Made by a program: the position numbers and the translations under genes
Part shown: positions 34,374-45,811 of the stretch, in pieces
Layout: each line of letters starts with the position of its first letter
How positions within the stretch are numbered: position 1 is the stretch's first letter
Source of the DNA: Dolomedes plantarius
Taxonomy: Eukaryota > Arthropoda > Arachnida > Araneae > Dolomedidae
Assembly: GCA_907164885.2 (NCBI GenBank)
Contig: OU015498.1
Span: 129,769,651 to 129,833,650, forward strand
Length of the DNA stretch: 64,000 nt
Direction: 5' to 3'
The notes under the pieces: generated by a model
What the model was told of the DNA's origin: nothing
Database searches by the model: none
The model's input: the letters and a program-made list of their open reading frames with translations, nothing else

Positions 34374-35636
34374 CTAGCTGAAGTACCCGGCGTTGCCCGG
34401 GAATTTAATAATGTTGTTAACCAAAATCAATTTAAAAATTAACACAGTCTAAATAACATAGAAAAAATATATGTGAATGTTATACACATCTCAGAATTGA
34501 GGAATTTTCAGTCTTTCATCATTGTAGCACTAAAATCTGAAAAGTAAAATGTCAATTGTTTAATGTTTGTTAACTAAAATAATTTAAAATTAAACACAGT
34601 ATAATTAACATAGAAATAAAACATGTGAAATCTTATACACATGAATAAAAGGAAAACCCAATGAAAAATAGAGAAAATTGTAATAAACTCCTCAGAATTC
34701 AGCTAGATTTAGCCATTTATCATTGGGGCAAAAAAGCTGAAATTACAGGTTTAGCAGAAATTTCCAATAGAACCATGATATGGCTCCAGCCGTTGCCCTC
34801 TTAAAAAATGAAGTGTTTGATTGAGGGGTGCAAACCATTCAACTCCTATAAACATCCTTTTCATATTAAATTCCTTTTCTCTCCATAGTAAACTCCTCAG
34901 AATTTTGGTAGATTTAGCCTTTCATCATAGTACCACTAAAATCTGAAACATCCTCTCCAGAAATATAAATTTATTAATTACAATAATTAAACACACACAA
35001 ATGTATAAATTACACAAAAGTTTTTTAACCAACATTTGAATAATTCGTAAATGAAAAAGCACATGAAAATAAAGATAAGAAGAACTTCCGGAATCGAAAT
35101 TAATTACCCTTAATTTTTAATTAATAAAAAACCAACATAATATGAATAAAAACGATAGTTGTTTAAAAGCATATGAAATTACAGCTATTATAAAGAGAAT
35201 AATATAAAAAGCATATCAAAAAATGCTCGTGCATGAAGTTAACGTTACGATATAAAGATAGTAATAATAATATACCCCGCGTGCATAAAATATTTAGCTT
35301 TTCAAGCGAAATAAATTAATTTTTAGAAAAGAACTACTTTTAATCGAGAAATTAAATACATTGCACAAAATTTTGATTTTACCAACTTTCTACCCTACAA
35401 TTTACACCCTACTTCTTTGAAGTTGGGTGTTGAAACATCCTCTTTGAAAAATGTACACCCTACTTCTTTTAAATAGGGTGTAAATATAAAGTTTTAACAG
35501 CCAATTAAATGCCAGTTAAAAACGATTGTTGTTTAAAATCATATGAAAATTACTCTATTATAAAGATAATAAAAAAGCATAGGAAATAATGCGTGCGCAT
35601 GAAGTTAACGTTACGATATACAGATAGTAATAATAA
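34374..35636 (-). mobile_element. Second Helitron family (CCCGGCGTTGCCCGGG hairpin)
   Basis: The minus-strand 3' end is CTAG preceded by a strong CCCGG...CCGGG hairpin, a terminal motif widely seen in arthropod non-autonomous Helitrons. Three degenerate ~198-bp internal repeats begin near 34489, 34686 and 34887 (CTCAGAATT ... CACTAAAATCTGAAA). The 5' end is not certain; the element may stop at about 35275 or at 35636, where another Helitron begins. No Rep/helicase. Confidence 0.6.
35155..35636. repeat. Direct repeat of ~115 bp spaced 365 bp
   Basis: 35155-35275 and 35523-35636 share TTGTTTAAAAxCATATGAAA, GCATGAAGTTAACGTTACGA and AGATAGTAATAATAAT in the same order. The sequence between holds ACACCCTACTTCTTT twice, forming an imperfect hairpin with AAATAGGGTGTAAA. 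Confidence 0.75.
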
Positions 35637-35835
35637 TCTATATATATAAAACAGTTCCGTAACTGACTGACTGGCTGACATGCAACGTACAGACCAAACC
35701 GCGGGACCAAAAGGGCTGAAATTTTGCATGGCGATTCTTCTTGTAGTGTAAAGGTGCACTAAGAAAGATTTTTTGAAAAATTCTCTTAGATTTTTTTAAA
35801 ATTAAATTTTTAAGCCGTTTTCCATTTCCGTTCCC
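35637..35835 (+). mobile_element. Helitron 5' end fragment
   Basis: It starts TCTATATATATAAAACAGTT after host A, then CGTAACTGACTGACTG and GAAATTTTGCATGGCGATTC. It stops abruptly at an 18-bp palindrome. Confidence 0.75.
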
Positions 35836-35876
35836 AAACGTGATAGGCATTCCAACAAGGAATGCCTATCACGTTT
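35836..35876. repeat. Perfect 18-bp inverted repeat
   Basis: AAACGTGATAGGCATTCC and its exact reverse complement flank AACAA. It marks the point where the Helitron sequence breaks off. Confidence 0.95.
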
Positions 35877-36894
35877 ACTGAGAGGGTTTTCTTTAGGCGG
35901 AAAAAAGGGCGCTGGGAGGGGAGAACGCAATTCTGATATCACTACACATTTAAAACGTACTTATTAATTAATTAATAAAATAGACAAATTCTAGAAGAAT
36001 TAGACTGATTCTTATTCCTTTTCGCAATGTTTTGTGACGCGTATTGACTGCAGTTTCGATCTGTGCTTTGAAATGAAGCAAATTTTTGGATTTTGACACT
36101 CCTAATTTGAAAAAAAAGAGGAAGAAAAATGCAACAAAAATGGTATCGTTATCGGGCTCAGGATTAATTCGATTATTCATCTATTTTCCAAAAAATATGT
36201 ATTTTCTATTTTTTCTCAGGCTTTTAGGAGATTTTGCCATCATTTTTCGCATTACCTTACATAAAAACCATATTTTTGTTCATGTATCCAGACTATGCTT
36301 GTAATATATCACTTTTTTTGTTGCGAGAATAAGATTGGAATTTAATAGCTTGGTTTTATTTTTACATTAAAATGTATTATGATGGGAGATAAAGATTTAT
36401 CAATATTACTATTACTATATCTTGCAATATGTTCATATATTACAGATTTTTTTTTTATTTTGAAAGTTGACATAAAAAGATCTCTTGTCGAGAATAAATA
36501 AATTCCAAATCTTTATTATGTGTTTTAGTCTTTACTCTTTAATTTGCATTGCATGTTTAAACTTTATAACAAATATTCACTAAATAGTAAGGTTTTTCTG
36601 AAATACAGCAAAAAACCTTTACAACTTCAGATCATTTTCATCATTAGCTTTAAGTTAAATGTAAAAATTGCACCATTGCATTAAATATAATGAGTAGGTA
36701 AGAAATTTTGAAAAACTTGCATAAAAAGTTCTTTTTCAGACTTAATAGCTACTCAAAACGCGGTAAGTTGCGTTTTCTCCCTTCTCATTAATGAAAGGTG
36801 TGCTCTTGAAACGTTCTGACCTATTGCTGTTATTCTATAAATATTAATAATCAACTAAAAGTTTTATAATATTTCTGAAAACCACGGAAATAGA
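35877..36894. other. Unassigned AT-rich spacer
   Basis: A 72-codon frame at 36086 has no recognisable motif. Confidence 0.4.
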
Positions 36895-37010
36895 TTAAGA
36901 TGACTTGGCCATGTTTGGTGAAGCTCCAAAAACAATCCCACTAAGATCTTGACATTTAAAAGACTTGAGCTAGAGGTAGAACACCTAGATGGTGTGGCAT
37001 CATAAGTAGG
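36895..37010 (+). pseudogene. Non-LTR retrotransposon reverse transcriptase, C-terminal fragment 1
   Basis: The frame reads LGHVW in the context RLRxLGHVWxSSKNNPTKIL, with stops at two positions. A one-base shift then gives RTPRWCGII. This is the conserved C-terminal motif (LGHV ... GRPRxRW) found after the RT domain in Jockey/RTE/CR1-like ORF2 proteins. The remainder of the tail lies 2.2 kb downstream in the same orientation. Confidence 0.6.
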
Positions 37011-39173
37011 TAGGCTATTCTCTGAGGCTTTTTTAAAATTACTAAATTCATGACCAAGAAAGACAAAGTCCTAATTGTAAATCATAAGGCCAAAACTTAA
37101 AACAAAATCTTAACAAAAATTTAATAACAAAGAAAATTAATATTAATCAAGTACAGCATAATTAAATGAAGTTGAACTTAAGTGCAGATTTAGCCGCACA
37201 CTTCGAGACCAAGGTAGTCTCGCAACAGGAGCTTAAAAACACGTCCGCCTAGCCGGCCGTTACATGAGGGATCTCCTAAAAATCTCCAAGTCTCTGACTA
37301 TATCTCCCGGTCTTTTCTTGACCGGCATGTCTGAAATTCCCAGAGCGGGGGCCAGCGGATTAGTTGGTGACAGTTATTCTTATCGACGAATACCTCCGCC
37401 ATCTTTATTGCGCTCTGTAACCATTTTATTGTTAATTGTTGGTATGGTTAGTACTTTGCGTTGATATGATAACGAGTGATTACTCATATGTACATACACC
37501 AATCAATTTATTACACATAATAATGAATTACATACACTTATATATATTTCATAATATATATACCTGTGCTTAATAATACTAAAATTACTAATTTACTACT
37601 CGACAATTCTTAAGTAATATATATCTATGGCAATATATGCAATATTAACTGCGGCTTCTCCTATCATTGCCCTACGCCATCACCCAATTTATCATTTCTC
37701 AGTGACCATCGACACGGAATTACCAAGTATAAAAAATCCCATACCTGTTGCACCTTTATCGCTCGCACAGCTGGGAAGACGCTTTATTTACTCCACAATG
37801 GGTTCTCCTATTGTCAACAGCGGTGAGGGGTGGCTTGCGCCGATCTTCTATGGCACAACTGGCTACCGGACTCTGCAACCTTGAGGGCACACATTCGACG
37901 AAGAGGTTCAGCATGGATGAGACTCTACTTCCGCGTTGAACTGGACAGGGAACTCCTTCTAGGGCTAAGGGCTGGTCGCCGTGTCGGGTCCTCTCATTGG
38001 GTCGGCAGGCGGGCGCATCTGGTTCGTGTCGGCGCGGGAGTCAGCGCGGGAGAGTTCAAATGGCACTTCAACTGGCAGGCATTTCATTCACTGGAACAGG
38101 AGGCTTGCATCTACTTCTCCACTAGTCATCTGTCGAGCTCCAATTATATATCTTAGGTAGACTGCGTGTACGACTGCCTCTCTATGCTAGGTTCAGTCCG
38201 TATGCAACTTTGCATCGCTATCTCCCTGACTAACGCTTGGGGCTTACATACCCGCCATGCGAAATCAACTGCGGCCCTTTCAGCTTTTCTTAATTCTGCG
38301 TGCGCCTCTCGATTTCTCAAATCAATCTGCTCTGCTCTGCTCTGATCTAAAATCTCTTATCCTCAACTAAATTTAAATTCTTCACTCTGGGCTTCCATTG
38401 GTGGCCACCTCCTGACCAATTGGTCATCTTGGACCTACATTATTGGCTACACATATATTTTTATAATAATACTTCCTCCGATCTAAATTGAATGGGGAGT
38501 CAGCCCCTGCACCTTTCTGGAGAACCCTCACGCTCCCAAATTCTTACGCTACTCTCCGACCTCCTGCTGTCCTCCTAACGAAGTCAACATCATAAATTCC
38601 TATATCTCCCCTTTTTATCTTCAACTTCGGACCCTTCGTTTCCAATTTTCTCCTGCTTAGTTCATTTACTCGAGCTGGTCAACCTTTCTTGTTCGTATTT
38701 CCCTTTCAACTTGGAATCTCTCGTCTCCCCTTTCGCCTACGCCGATCATTAAATCCAGCTGGACACCATTATTAGCTGGTTGCCGAATATATTCTCCTCA
38801 CATTACTTTGTGCCTATCTTGCATCTGTTCTATTTGCTAAAACTGTCGCCCACACTGCAACACGCTCCAGTGTCAAACTCTCATGAAACTATTGCTAAAA
38901 AAACAGTTTTACGATCAGATGGGAGACGCTTCTGTTTTTCAACCAGATTTACCACAGCTTGCTGGAGAAACCTATATGCCTGGGCTTAACTTTCAGGCTA
39001 AAAATTCTGGCGGCATTTGCTGGTATCGTTTTTTAATCCGCTCGGAATCTACACTCGTGTTCGTTCGATGGGAACTGGAAAATGGTATTCCGATGCAGCT
39101 GTGCGTCGTGCACCATGTGAGGTCTTGGAAAAAATAACCATTTACTTCCATTACGCTACATTAGATCCTTCCA
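37011..39173. mobile_element. Insertion of ~2.2 kb splitting the reverse transcriptase tail
   Basis: This GC-richer block separates the two RT fragments. It contains several overlapping frames on plus (37748-38156, 38883-39137), and on minus a charged stretch (DLRNREAHAELRKAERAAV near 38300) that looks like a gag coiled coil. On the minus strand TGTAACGGCCGGCTAGG near 37264 resembles an LTR start. It is probably a decayed LTR retroelement or related insertion, but the ends and duplications could not be fixed. Confidence 0.35.
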
Positions 39174-39305
39174 TTAGATGACATTGAAAAAGACTTAAAA
39201 ACTTTGAAAATTAAAAATTGGAGAGGAGTAGTTGCAAGTAGAAGACGCTGGAAGAAGCGCATGGTTCAGGCAGACAACGCCTGTAAGAAGCTGTTGTACG
39301 TGTGA
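39174..39305 (+). pseudogene. Non-LTR retrotransposon reverse transcriptase, C-terminal fragment 2
   Basis: An uninterrupted frame reads DDIEKDLKTLKIKNWRGVVA, then RRRWKKRMVQADNACKKLL, and ends at TGA 39303-39305. This is the very end of ORF2 in Jockey/RTE/CR1-like elements, where the motif after GRPxxRW is DDI-x-DL-x(2)-L-x(3)-W. It continues fragment 1 after the RW motif, so the two were one gene before the insertion. Confidence 0.7.
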
Positions 39306-40140
39306 AGGAGAAGAATCAAATCTCATATATCAGGTCTATTTCCTGCGTAAATCTGATACTTTCTATCTCGTATGTATCTAGTTATGCACCTATAATTACT
39401 AAGATAATAGATTTACCAATATTGGTTAAAAATAACACGAAGTTAATCCATCAGATCTAGCTTGGTATCCGACTAAGTTTAAAGTATTGATTTTGACAAA
39501 AATTCCAAAATTGTTTTTAATTCCTGTTTTTTTTAAGATTGTAAATTTATGTTTCTAAATCTGCTTTTATTTTTTCGATACGATCATTAGAAATGAAATT
39601 AGAGTTATTTAAATATCAGCAGCAGCTATGAATTTCAATTCAAGTTGAAAACTTCAATCGTGTTTTCTGACGAACTTATTTTTCATCAAAAATGTAAACG
39701 ACTCTTGTTATAACTCAAAATCTAATAATAATATGTGTATGAAATTTTTCACGTGTGTTTTTCATAATACTAAAAATGTAATGAACTACATATTTGGTTC
39801 TAGGTATATTTTTTGTCGATTTATAGCTGCATTTATAAAAAATCTCATCGAAAATTACTAACATTTTACATGTAATTGCATATAATGACTTGTATTTTTT
39901 TTAGATTTTGAGATATTGATTAACTTGTAAGTCATTACACTTAGATGGTACTTACGAAGATATGACAAAAGTTAATGTAATATGCTTAATTTTTTTTTAA
40001 CACTACAGTCGGTTTCGTAAAAATTTGCTAACTTTCGACCCAATTTCCTCAATTTTTTAAAAATTTGCATAGTTAATGTCAATTGTTTCATCATTTTCGA
40101 GTTTTGGTGTTATATTTCTTCAAAAAATAAGATGGAAATT
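39306..40140. other. Unassigned AT-rich spacer
   Basis: No gene seen. The right part may belong to the repeat at 40.1-40.4 kb. Confidence 0.4.
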
Positions 40141-40425
40141 TTCGCAACTATGGTTTTCAAAAAAAAAGGGCTCCGAACATAGTCGGATACCTTAATGGTG
40201 TTAAAGTATCTACCAACGTTAGGAGCACCTTTTTTTTGAAAAATATACTGTACCGATTAAATACTTATATTTTTAGTTCAGATGTGATAAAATTCATGAA
40301 AACAAATATAACTCAGTAGAATTATTATAACATTTTAAAAAATAGGGCATTTTTCATAAATTTTTAACAACATTTAATGCTTACGCCAGTCGTCCTACAC
40401 TCAGTTCAACTTAATATATATTTAT
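40141..40425 (-). repeat. Dispersed repeat, copy B, with central inverted repeat
   Basis: 40195-40425 is the inverse of the repeat at 32.9 kb (ends GCTTACGCCAG ... CACTCAGTTCAACTTA). At 40155-40243, TTTTCAAAAAAAAAGGGCTCCGAACxTxGTxGG is mirrored by CCAACGTTAGGAGCACCTTTTTTTTGAAAA, so two copies meet head to head. Confidence 0.65.
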
Positions 40426-41692
40426 TACCATTCTAGTATGTACTACTGCGACAATTTCCTGTGTAATGAACTAAAAGTTTTATAATATTTTCGAAAACCG
40501 ATGAAATATAACAAAATATATAAAAAAAAACAGATTTTTTTTTTCTAAATTATCTTTTCTATACATATAGAGGTACCTATAAAATTATTAAATCAACATA
40601 TAGAGCTTCAAAACATAATTAGTAATGTGTAAATCCCTGCTGCAAAATTTCATTGAAATATACTAAAAACTTTTTATGTTATTAGGTTTCTCGTATACCT
40701 AATAATTTCGTATATCTATACAAATATAACTGAAATATTATTATATTAGAAAATGCATTTAAAAATTTTTACTTCCTGTCTTTAAAACATCACTTCTTGT
40801 TTATTCAATTCGCCCTATGTTCTCTCATAATAAACGTACGTATATAGCTAAAGAAGTTTTAGACTCCTAAAAGATTGCCCTTTTAAATGAAACAATAAAT
40901 ATTTTTCGAAATTTTTCACCAAAGCAGGCATTTTAACCTAGACATATACCTTAATAGAAACTACTGTTGCTGATAATTAAAAAAAAGAAAATCGGGTGCA
41001 CTGATTTGCTATCATTCGATAATAACTTTTTCGACAATGATTTGGCATTGTTACAACATCTGTGCATGCAATCAGAAACAGATGTTTCGCTCTAAGTCTT
41101 TTATCCTCTCCATTCCCCTTCATAAAACACTATGTTTCCATTCCGCCACTTACCTTTTTATCCCCTCAGTCACTTGTTCCCTCTGAATCTATATTTCTTT
41201 TCGGGTGATCGATTTTCGTTTTAGATGAAATTATTGTTTCTTTTGCGCTACATCGTTCTTTTACACGCTCGGGCGCACAATCTTAGACCTATTCTTTATT
41301 GTAAAATGTCTTTTCTCATAAGGTAAAGCGACTTATTTCATACATCTCTATCTAAACGTCAAAATTTATGAAAAATAATTTTTGGGGGATGTAGAAATAT
41401 CCATTTTCAATAAATACGCTCCAAAGTCTGTCGTGCTAGCTAAGTTATTCCTTATTAAAGTGCTTTACTTTATTGTGTCCACTCTGCCACATTTCTGACA
41501 ATTATCAGATTTTTCAGTCTCTATGAAATGCTCTTGCGGAATCAAGAATTGGACTCAAGACCATTTACACTATTACTCAAGACTTTACACTATTGGACAA
41601 TAACTATGAAAACTTAAGCTTGCTATAAACTTTTTGAACAATCCTCACAACACAAGCATTTTTTTCCCAAATGCAGAAGAACTTATCGCTAG
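40426..41692. other. Featureless AT-rich spacer
   Basis: No gene or element end recognised. Confidence 0.5.
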
Positions 41693-42168
41693 AAGGGCCT
41701 GATTTAGAAATTTCTTGACTATATTCACAACTCAGAATGGGGGCCCCCTAACACTGATGTGGGCGCAAAATTTCCAAAATTGACACATAAAAAAATAATC
41801 ATGAATCATTGTGAAAGTACCATTTTACCAAGAATTGGCTATTTGAAGCGTAGAAGCCTAGAACATAATCAAATAACAAGAAGCAATACAACATATTAAC
41901 TTCATCATTAAAGCACCAATACAATGCAACCAGAAAACTTATTAATCCTTTATATACACTATACATATAACTATACATATGATGAACCAACCAATCAGTC
42001 AAATTTGAAAGGATACATAAAAAAATTGCTATTGAAAAAGGTAAAATTAAAAAAATTTGAATTAGGATTATTTTTCTTTTAAAATAAAAATTTTGGGGGC
42101 CCTCAACATTCGGGGGCCCCTAGGCCCGGGCTTACTGGGCCAAATGAAAAATCAGGGCCATATCGCGA
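41693..42168. mobile_element. Possible small DNA transposon with GGGCCTGATTT ends
   Basis: AGGGCCTGATTTAG near the left and its approximate inverse AAATCAGGGCC near 42155 bound an AT-rich core. GGGGGCCCC blocks lie close to both ends, as in several non-autonomous hAT-like repeats. No target duplication is visible, so this is tentative. Confidence 0.35.
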
Positions 42169-42480
42169 GACATTCGCCCGAATGTGAATTACCGGGCAGA
42201 CAACGCCTTGCAGACACCAGACCAGTAGTAGTCAACATCGAATGCTGACGGCCACCCAAACTCAAATCGCTAGACTGCTGGCCATTCCTTTAAGGGGACA
42301 GCATATAGGCGGCCAGCACTAACCCCTGTAAGCCGGTCCCGTAATTTGATCCGAGTCAAGTGACCGGACCGGAACACTTGACCCCGCACCTCTAAAGGTA
42401 AATTGAGAACTTCGTGGACATTGCGGCCACGACAGAGTTTACGTGCACCAGACACAATTATTGTACTGGCAGGATTAGGC
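42169..42480. other. GC-richer unassigned block
   Basis: A 61-codon minus frame (LCRGRNVHEVLNLPLEVRGQ, SGHLTRIKLRDRLTGVSAG) has coding-like composition but no domain I recognise. It may be a retroelement piece. Confidence 0.25.
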
Positions 42481-42602
42481 CATTTTTATAACCAGAAAAC
42501 ATATAATTTATAGATTTTCTATAAGTTCATAACCTGTATATCAACAATATAAATTAGATGATGGACCGCAAGCCTCCAAAGTCCCATTTAAGATATTTAT
42601 AC

Positions 42603-42606
<4 letters not shown>

Positions 42607-42648
<42 letters not shown>

Positions 42649-42667
42649 AGAGTGTGTGTGTGTGTGT
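42607..42667. repeat. (TA)n then (TG)n microsatellite
   Basis: About 38 bases of TA, ATGATGAGAG, then about 18 bases of TG. Confidence 0.95.
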
Positions 42668-42814
42668 ACAGAGAACGAAATAGGGGTTAAATATCTATAT
42701 TCCTTTTCTGCAATACATGGAAGGAACATGAAGTCCTTTAAAGAATTTTTTTAAATTTATCTTCAGATTAACAGGAAGTTTCTAAATCTAATCTATTGAA
42801 AACTTCCCCATCCA

Positions 42815-43033
42815 CTCCCTCTTTCCTACGGCGCTGGCATTCGGGACCAGATTCCGTGGGTTCGAGTCAGACTCTTGGCATGGATGCTTGCTGCCGTTCG
42901 GAATCGACTTTAAACAGTAGATCCGGGTCTAATAAACCCCCGGGTAGCAAATGTTGACCGTAGTGCTCCAAGCCAAACCAAGACCCCCTCTCTCTCTCTC
43001 TTGGTCTGAAAAATAAATAATTGAATAAAAAAA
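42815..43033 (+). mobile_element. tRNA-derived SINE with (CT)n and AT-rich tail
   Basis: GGTTCGAGTCA at 42859-42869 is a near-perfect pol III B box, and TGGCATTCGGG upstream can serve as the A box. The body runs through CCGGGTCTAATAAACCCCCGG to (CT)n, then CTGAAAAATAAATAATTGAATAAAAA as the tail. It differs in sequence from the SINE at 30.7 kb, so it is a second family. Target duplication was not resolved. Confidence 0.65.
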
Positions 43034-43122
43034 GTTTATGTGTGTAAATGCGTGTGTTTAGTAACGAACCTCCCTTTTAAATACTTGTTTCTAAACTGCA
43101 ATTTGCATAATTTTATTAACAA

Positions 43123-43969
43123 CTAGCCTCTGTGCGACCAGCATGGTCGCTTTTAGTTTTATATTTTTTTTTGCAAAACAACTCAACTCAAAGTAACATA
43201 TGTAAGAAATGTGACCATTACCTGTCATCATAAAAATACGTTGTTAAGGGGTATTCTCTATAAGGATGATTCTAAAACATTGTGATTAAAAAATGTGAAT
43301 TTCCATTACATCATATAACAGAGTTAAAGATAATACTGAGAAACCCAACAACAATGATTTTATAAATTACATCCCTTTCTGTATGTACTATTTTTCAAAA
43401 TTAAGATATCTACACTTTATCATTACATCAAATAAGAAATTGTTGGGGAACTATTTTTTTACTTAAAAAATGGAGTAAAAATTCAGGAAGTATTAAAATA
43501 TAGAGTGGATTACATCGCTCTCTGTATGTACTATTGTTCACAATTCAGATAACTACACTTAAGCACATCAAATAATAAATTGTTGGGAAGTTTCTTCACT
43601 TATAAAATGGAGTAAAATGTCAGCAAGTACTGAAAAAAGTGTAGAAAATGAACTATTACTGGCTCTCGGTTGCTATGCATGCGATGGTTAAGCCTAACCT
43701 CGCGATCATTTATGCTCTCTCTTTCACGCCTCTCTCTTAATGAATTATTTCTTCTTTGCTTTCTTTCTTGAGACTGTTCCCAATTTTCACTTGATCGTGT
43801 AGCTCGCTTTCGAGTATTCCTGATTTTAGTGCGTAAATCCATGTTGACACGTGGTTGCAAATTGCGGACGGCCGCTAATGTTTACATCTGGTAGCTGCAG
43901 CCGTTGCCATTCGGAGTACAGAAATGTCGTTGATTTTTGTGCCGAATACCTACGCGTTTTATATATATA
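43123..43969 (-). mobile_element. Helitron with GCGACCA hairpin and partial replicase N-terminus
   Basis: The minus-strand 3' end is CTAG|T (plus ACTAG at 43122-43126) preceded by the hairpin GCGACCA-TGC-TGGTCGC. The 5' end is TATATATATAAAACGCGTAG at about 43969, where the next Helitron begins. Two tandem ~144-bp units containing CTCTGTATGTACTATTGTTC lie at 43367-43640. The gene fragment at 43600-43860 is in the sense orientation, close to the 5' end. Confidence 0.65.
43600..43860 (-). pseudogene. Arg/Glu-rich N-terminus of a Helitron-type protein
   Basis: The 86-codon frame starts about 110 bp inside the Helitron 5' end and reads RTKIRNTRKRATRSSENWEQ, then RKQRRNNSLRERRERESIND. Similar runs of REx(n)R repeats precede the Rep/helicase region in Helitron proteins of arthropods. 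The rest of the protein is deleted: the frame runs into the tandem 144-bp units and a hydrophobic tail. It is a non-functional remnant; the assignment is by position and composition. Confidence 0.5.
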
Positions 43970-44661
43970 CTAGCTGAAAATCCGCGCTTCGCTACGGAGT
44001 ACATTCAAATTAAATACAACGGTCAACGTATGCAATTTATGCCAAAAAATAAATATATATATTTATAATAAATGCGATGATCAATGTATACAATTGATGT
44101 AAAATATATATCTATCTATATATGTATATTTATAAAAAAATCGTAAGGGATATGCATTTTTTTTGGATAATATCCAATCGTCTGCTGCATTAGAAAGAGA
44201 AAAAAAATTTTTTTTTGTCTATTTAGTTGTTACGCACGTGACGATAAATTTATTGAAAGTACCAGAAAAAGAAATCACGTGATCAGCATTTAATAAATTA
44301 AATTCTAAAAATTAATCTTTAAAAATTCACCAAAAATGAGGAAATGGAGGTAAAAATTCGAAAAAAATTTCATTTTGAAGGAATTTTTATGATCTTTCTC
44401 GTGATATAAATTTTCTAACCCTCAATGTATTATTTTAAATGCAAACGTAAAAAAAGTTTAAAATACAGCTTAAAAATTTAATTAAAAAAAATCTAAGAAG
44501 AATTTTTGAAAAATCTCTCTTAGTGCACCCCTACACTATTAGAAGATTCGCCATGCAAAATTTCATCCCTTTAGGTCCAACGGTTTGGTCTGTGCGTTGT
44601 ATGTCAGTCAGTCAGTGAATGAATGAATGAGTCAGTTACGGAACTGTTTTATATATATAGA
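43970..44661 (-). mobile_element. Non-autonomous Helitron, 692 bp, abutting the previous one
   Basis: The 3' end is CTAG (43970-43973), with the CCGCGCTTCGCTACGGAG hairpin region. The 5' end is TCTATATATATAAAACAGTT, ending at 44661 before host T. The body is as in sister copies, and the TGAC/GAAT array near the 5' end is expanded (TCAGTCAGTCAGTGAATGAA). Confidence 0.85.
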
Positions 44662-45734
44662 TATTATTCCCTTTTTCCCTCTTTTCTGTAGATTTCCGCC
44701 ATTCCTGACGCCACAGCCTCCATACAAAAACCCAAATCGCCTGCTTCTCATACCTGTCACAGTTGATCATTCAGTAGTCTCACTAGAACATCGAACTTCT
44801 GCAGGCCATTTTATTGATATTTATATGGAGGTCCACATTCATGTTTTCGTATGACCATTATAGTGATTTCTATTTCAATGCAGAGGTAGCGCTTGAATAC
44901 AGTGATAGGCACAGACGTAGCAAACAAAGCTTTCAATAATGGTATCAAGCGATCAACATGTTTGTATGTTCGTTGTTAGTCGAAGTATACCCTAAGTTTT
45001 GTGAAAAGCAACTTTTCTTAACGCATTTTCCGTTATTTTACCGCATTCTCAGTACAGAATTCACTTATTTCTTACATCTTTTTCTAGAATGTTGCAGTGA
45101 GAAAGAAAATATATATATTCTTGATAAACTAATGGAATTGAAGTTTTCATTAATATTTGACGACCTAAAGAGCAGACATATCTTTTAAATGTTTAATATT
45201 ATGATGTATTCCATCAATGTATCATTAAATGGAATTTTTGGTTAAAAAATTAACAAATTTTAAAAGTTTATTCTTGTTATTTAGGATAATAACTTACGTA
45301 ATACCTAATAAGATACATAACTATGATATCATTTAAAGTATATAACAGTTTTTTGGCAGCATTTAAAATTTTATCATCGAAAATCCCTTTATTGCATTAT
45401 CTCTTTTGTTCCGAAACAAAACGAGGAATTCCCATTGGAATAGATCAAATGTGATTTTGCATGAATGAAGCCTTGATTTTAGGAGAAGAAGTAAATGAAG
45501 TGTAAACAGCATAGAAGGAGCGGCGAAGAAGCAACAGTAACATTTCGCAGGAGAACTGTTCGAGGAAAAGAGGCGTTATTAGCTATGTTGTTAAAATGCA
45601 GATTATCCAGTTCATCAAGTTCCCATGAAAATTCATATGTTATTATCTAATTTTGTAAGATCTAATTTTTACGCAAAAAATTTGTCATCATACCGTAGGA
45701 AATATTTTCTATCAGCGTCTCAATACTTTTGCTT

Positions 45735-45738
<4 letters not shown>
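44662..45738. other. Unassigned AT-rich spacer
   Basis: Two frames of about 75 codons (44627 and 44958) lack recognisable domains. Confidence 0.4.

Positions 45739-45807
<69 letters not shown>
45739..45807. repeat. (TA)n microsatellite
   Basis: About 69 bases of pure TA, ending at the first base of the fold-back MITE. Confidence 0.95.

Positions 45808-45811
<4 letters not shown>

Noticed and set aside
42815..42890. Possible functional tRNA gene
   Set aside because: Only the B box is strong; the sequence continues into a SINE body.
43600..43860. Host splicing-factor-like Arg-rich protein
   Set aside because: Position just inside a Helitron 5' end and the REx repeat style fit a Helitron protein better.
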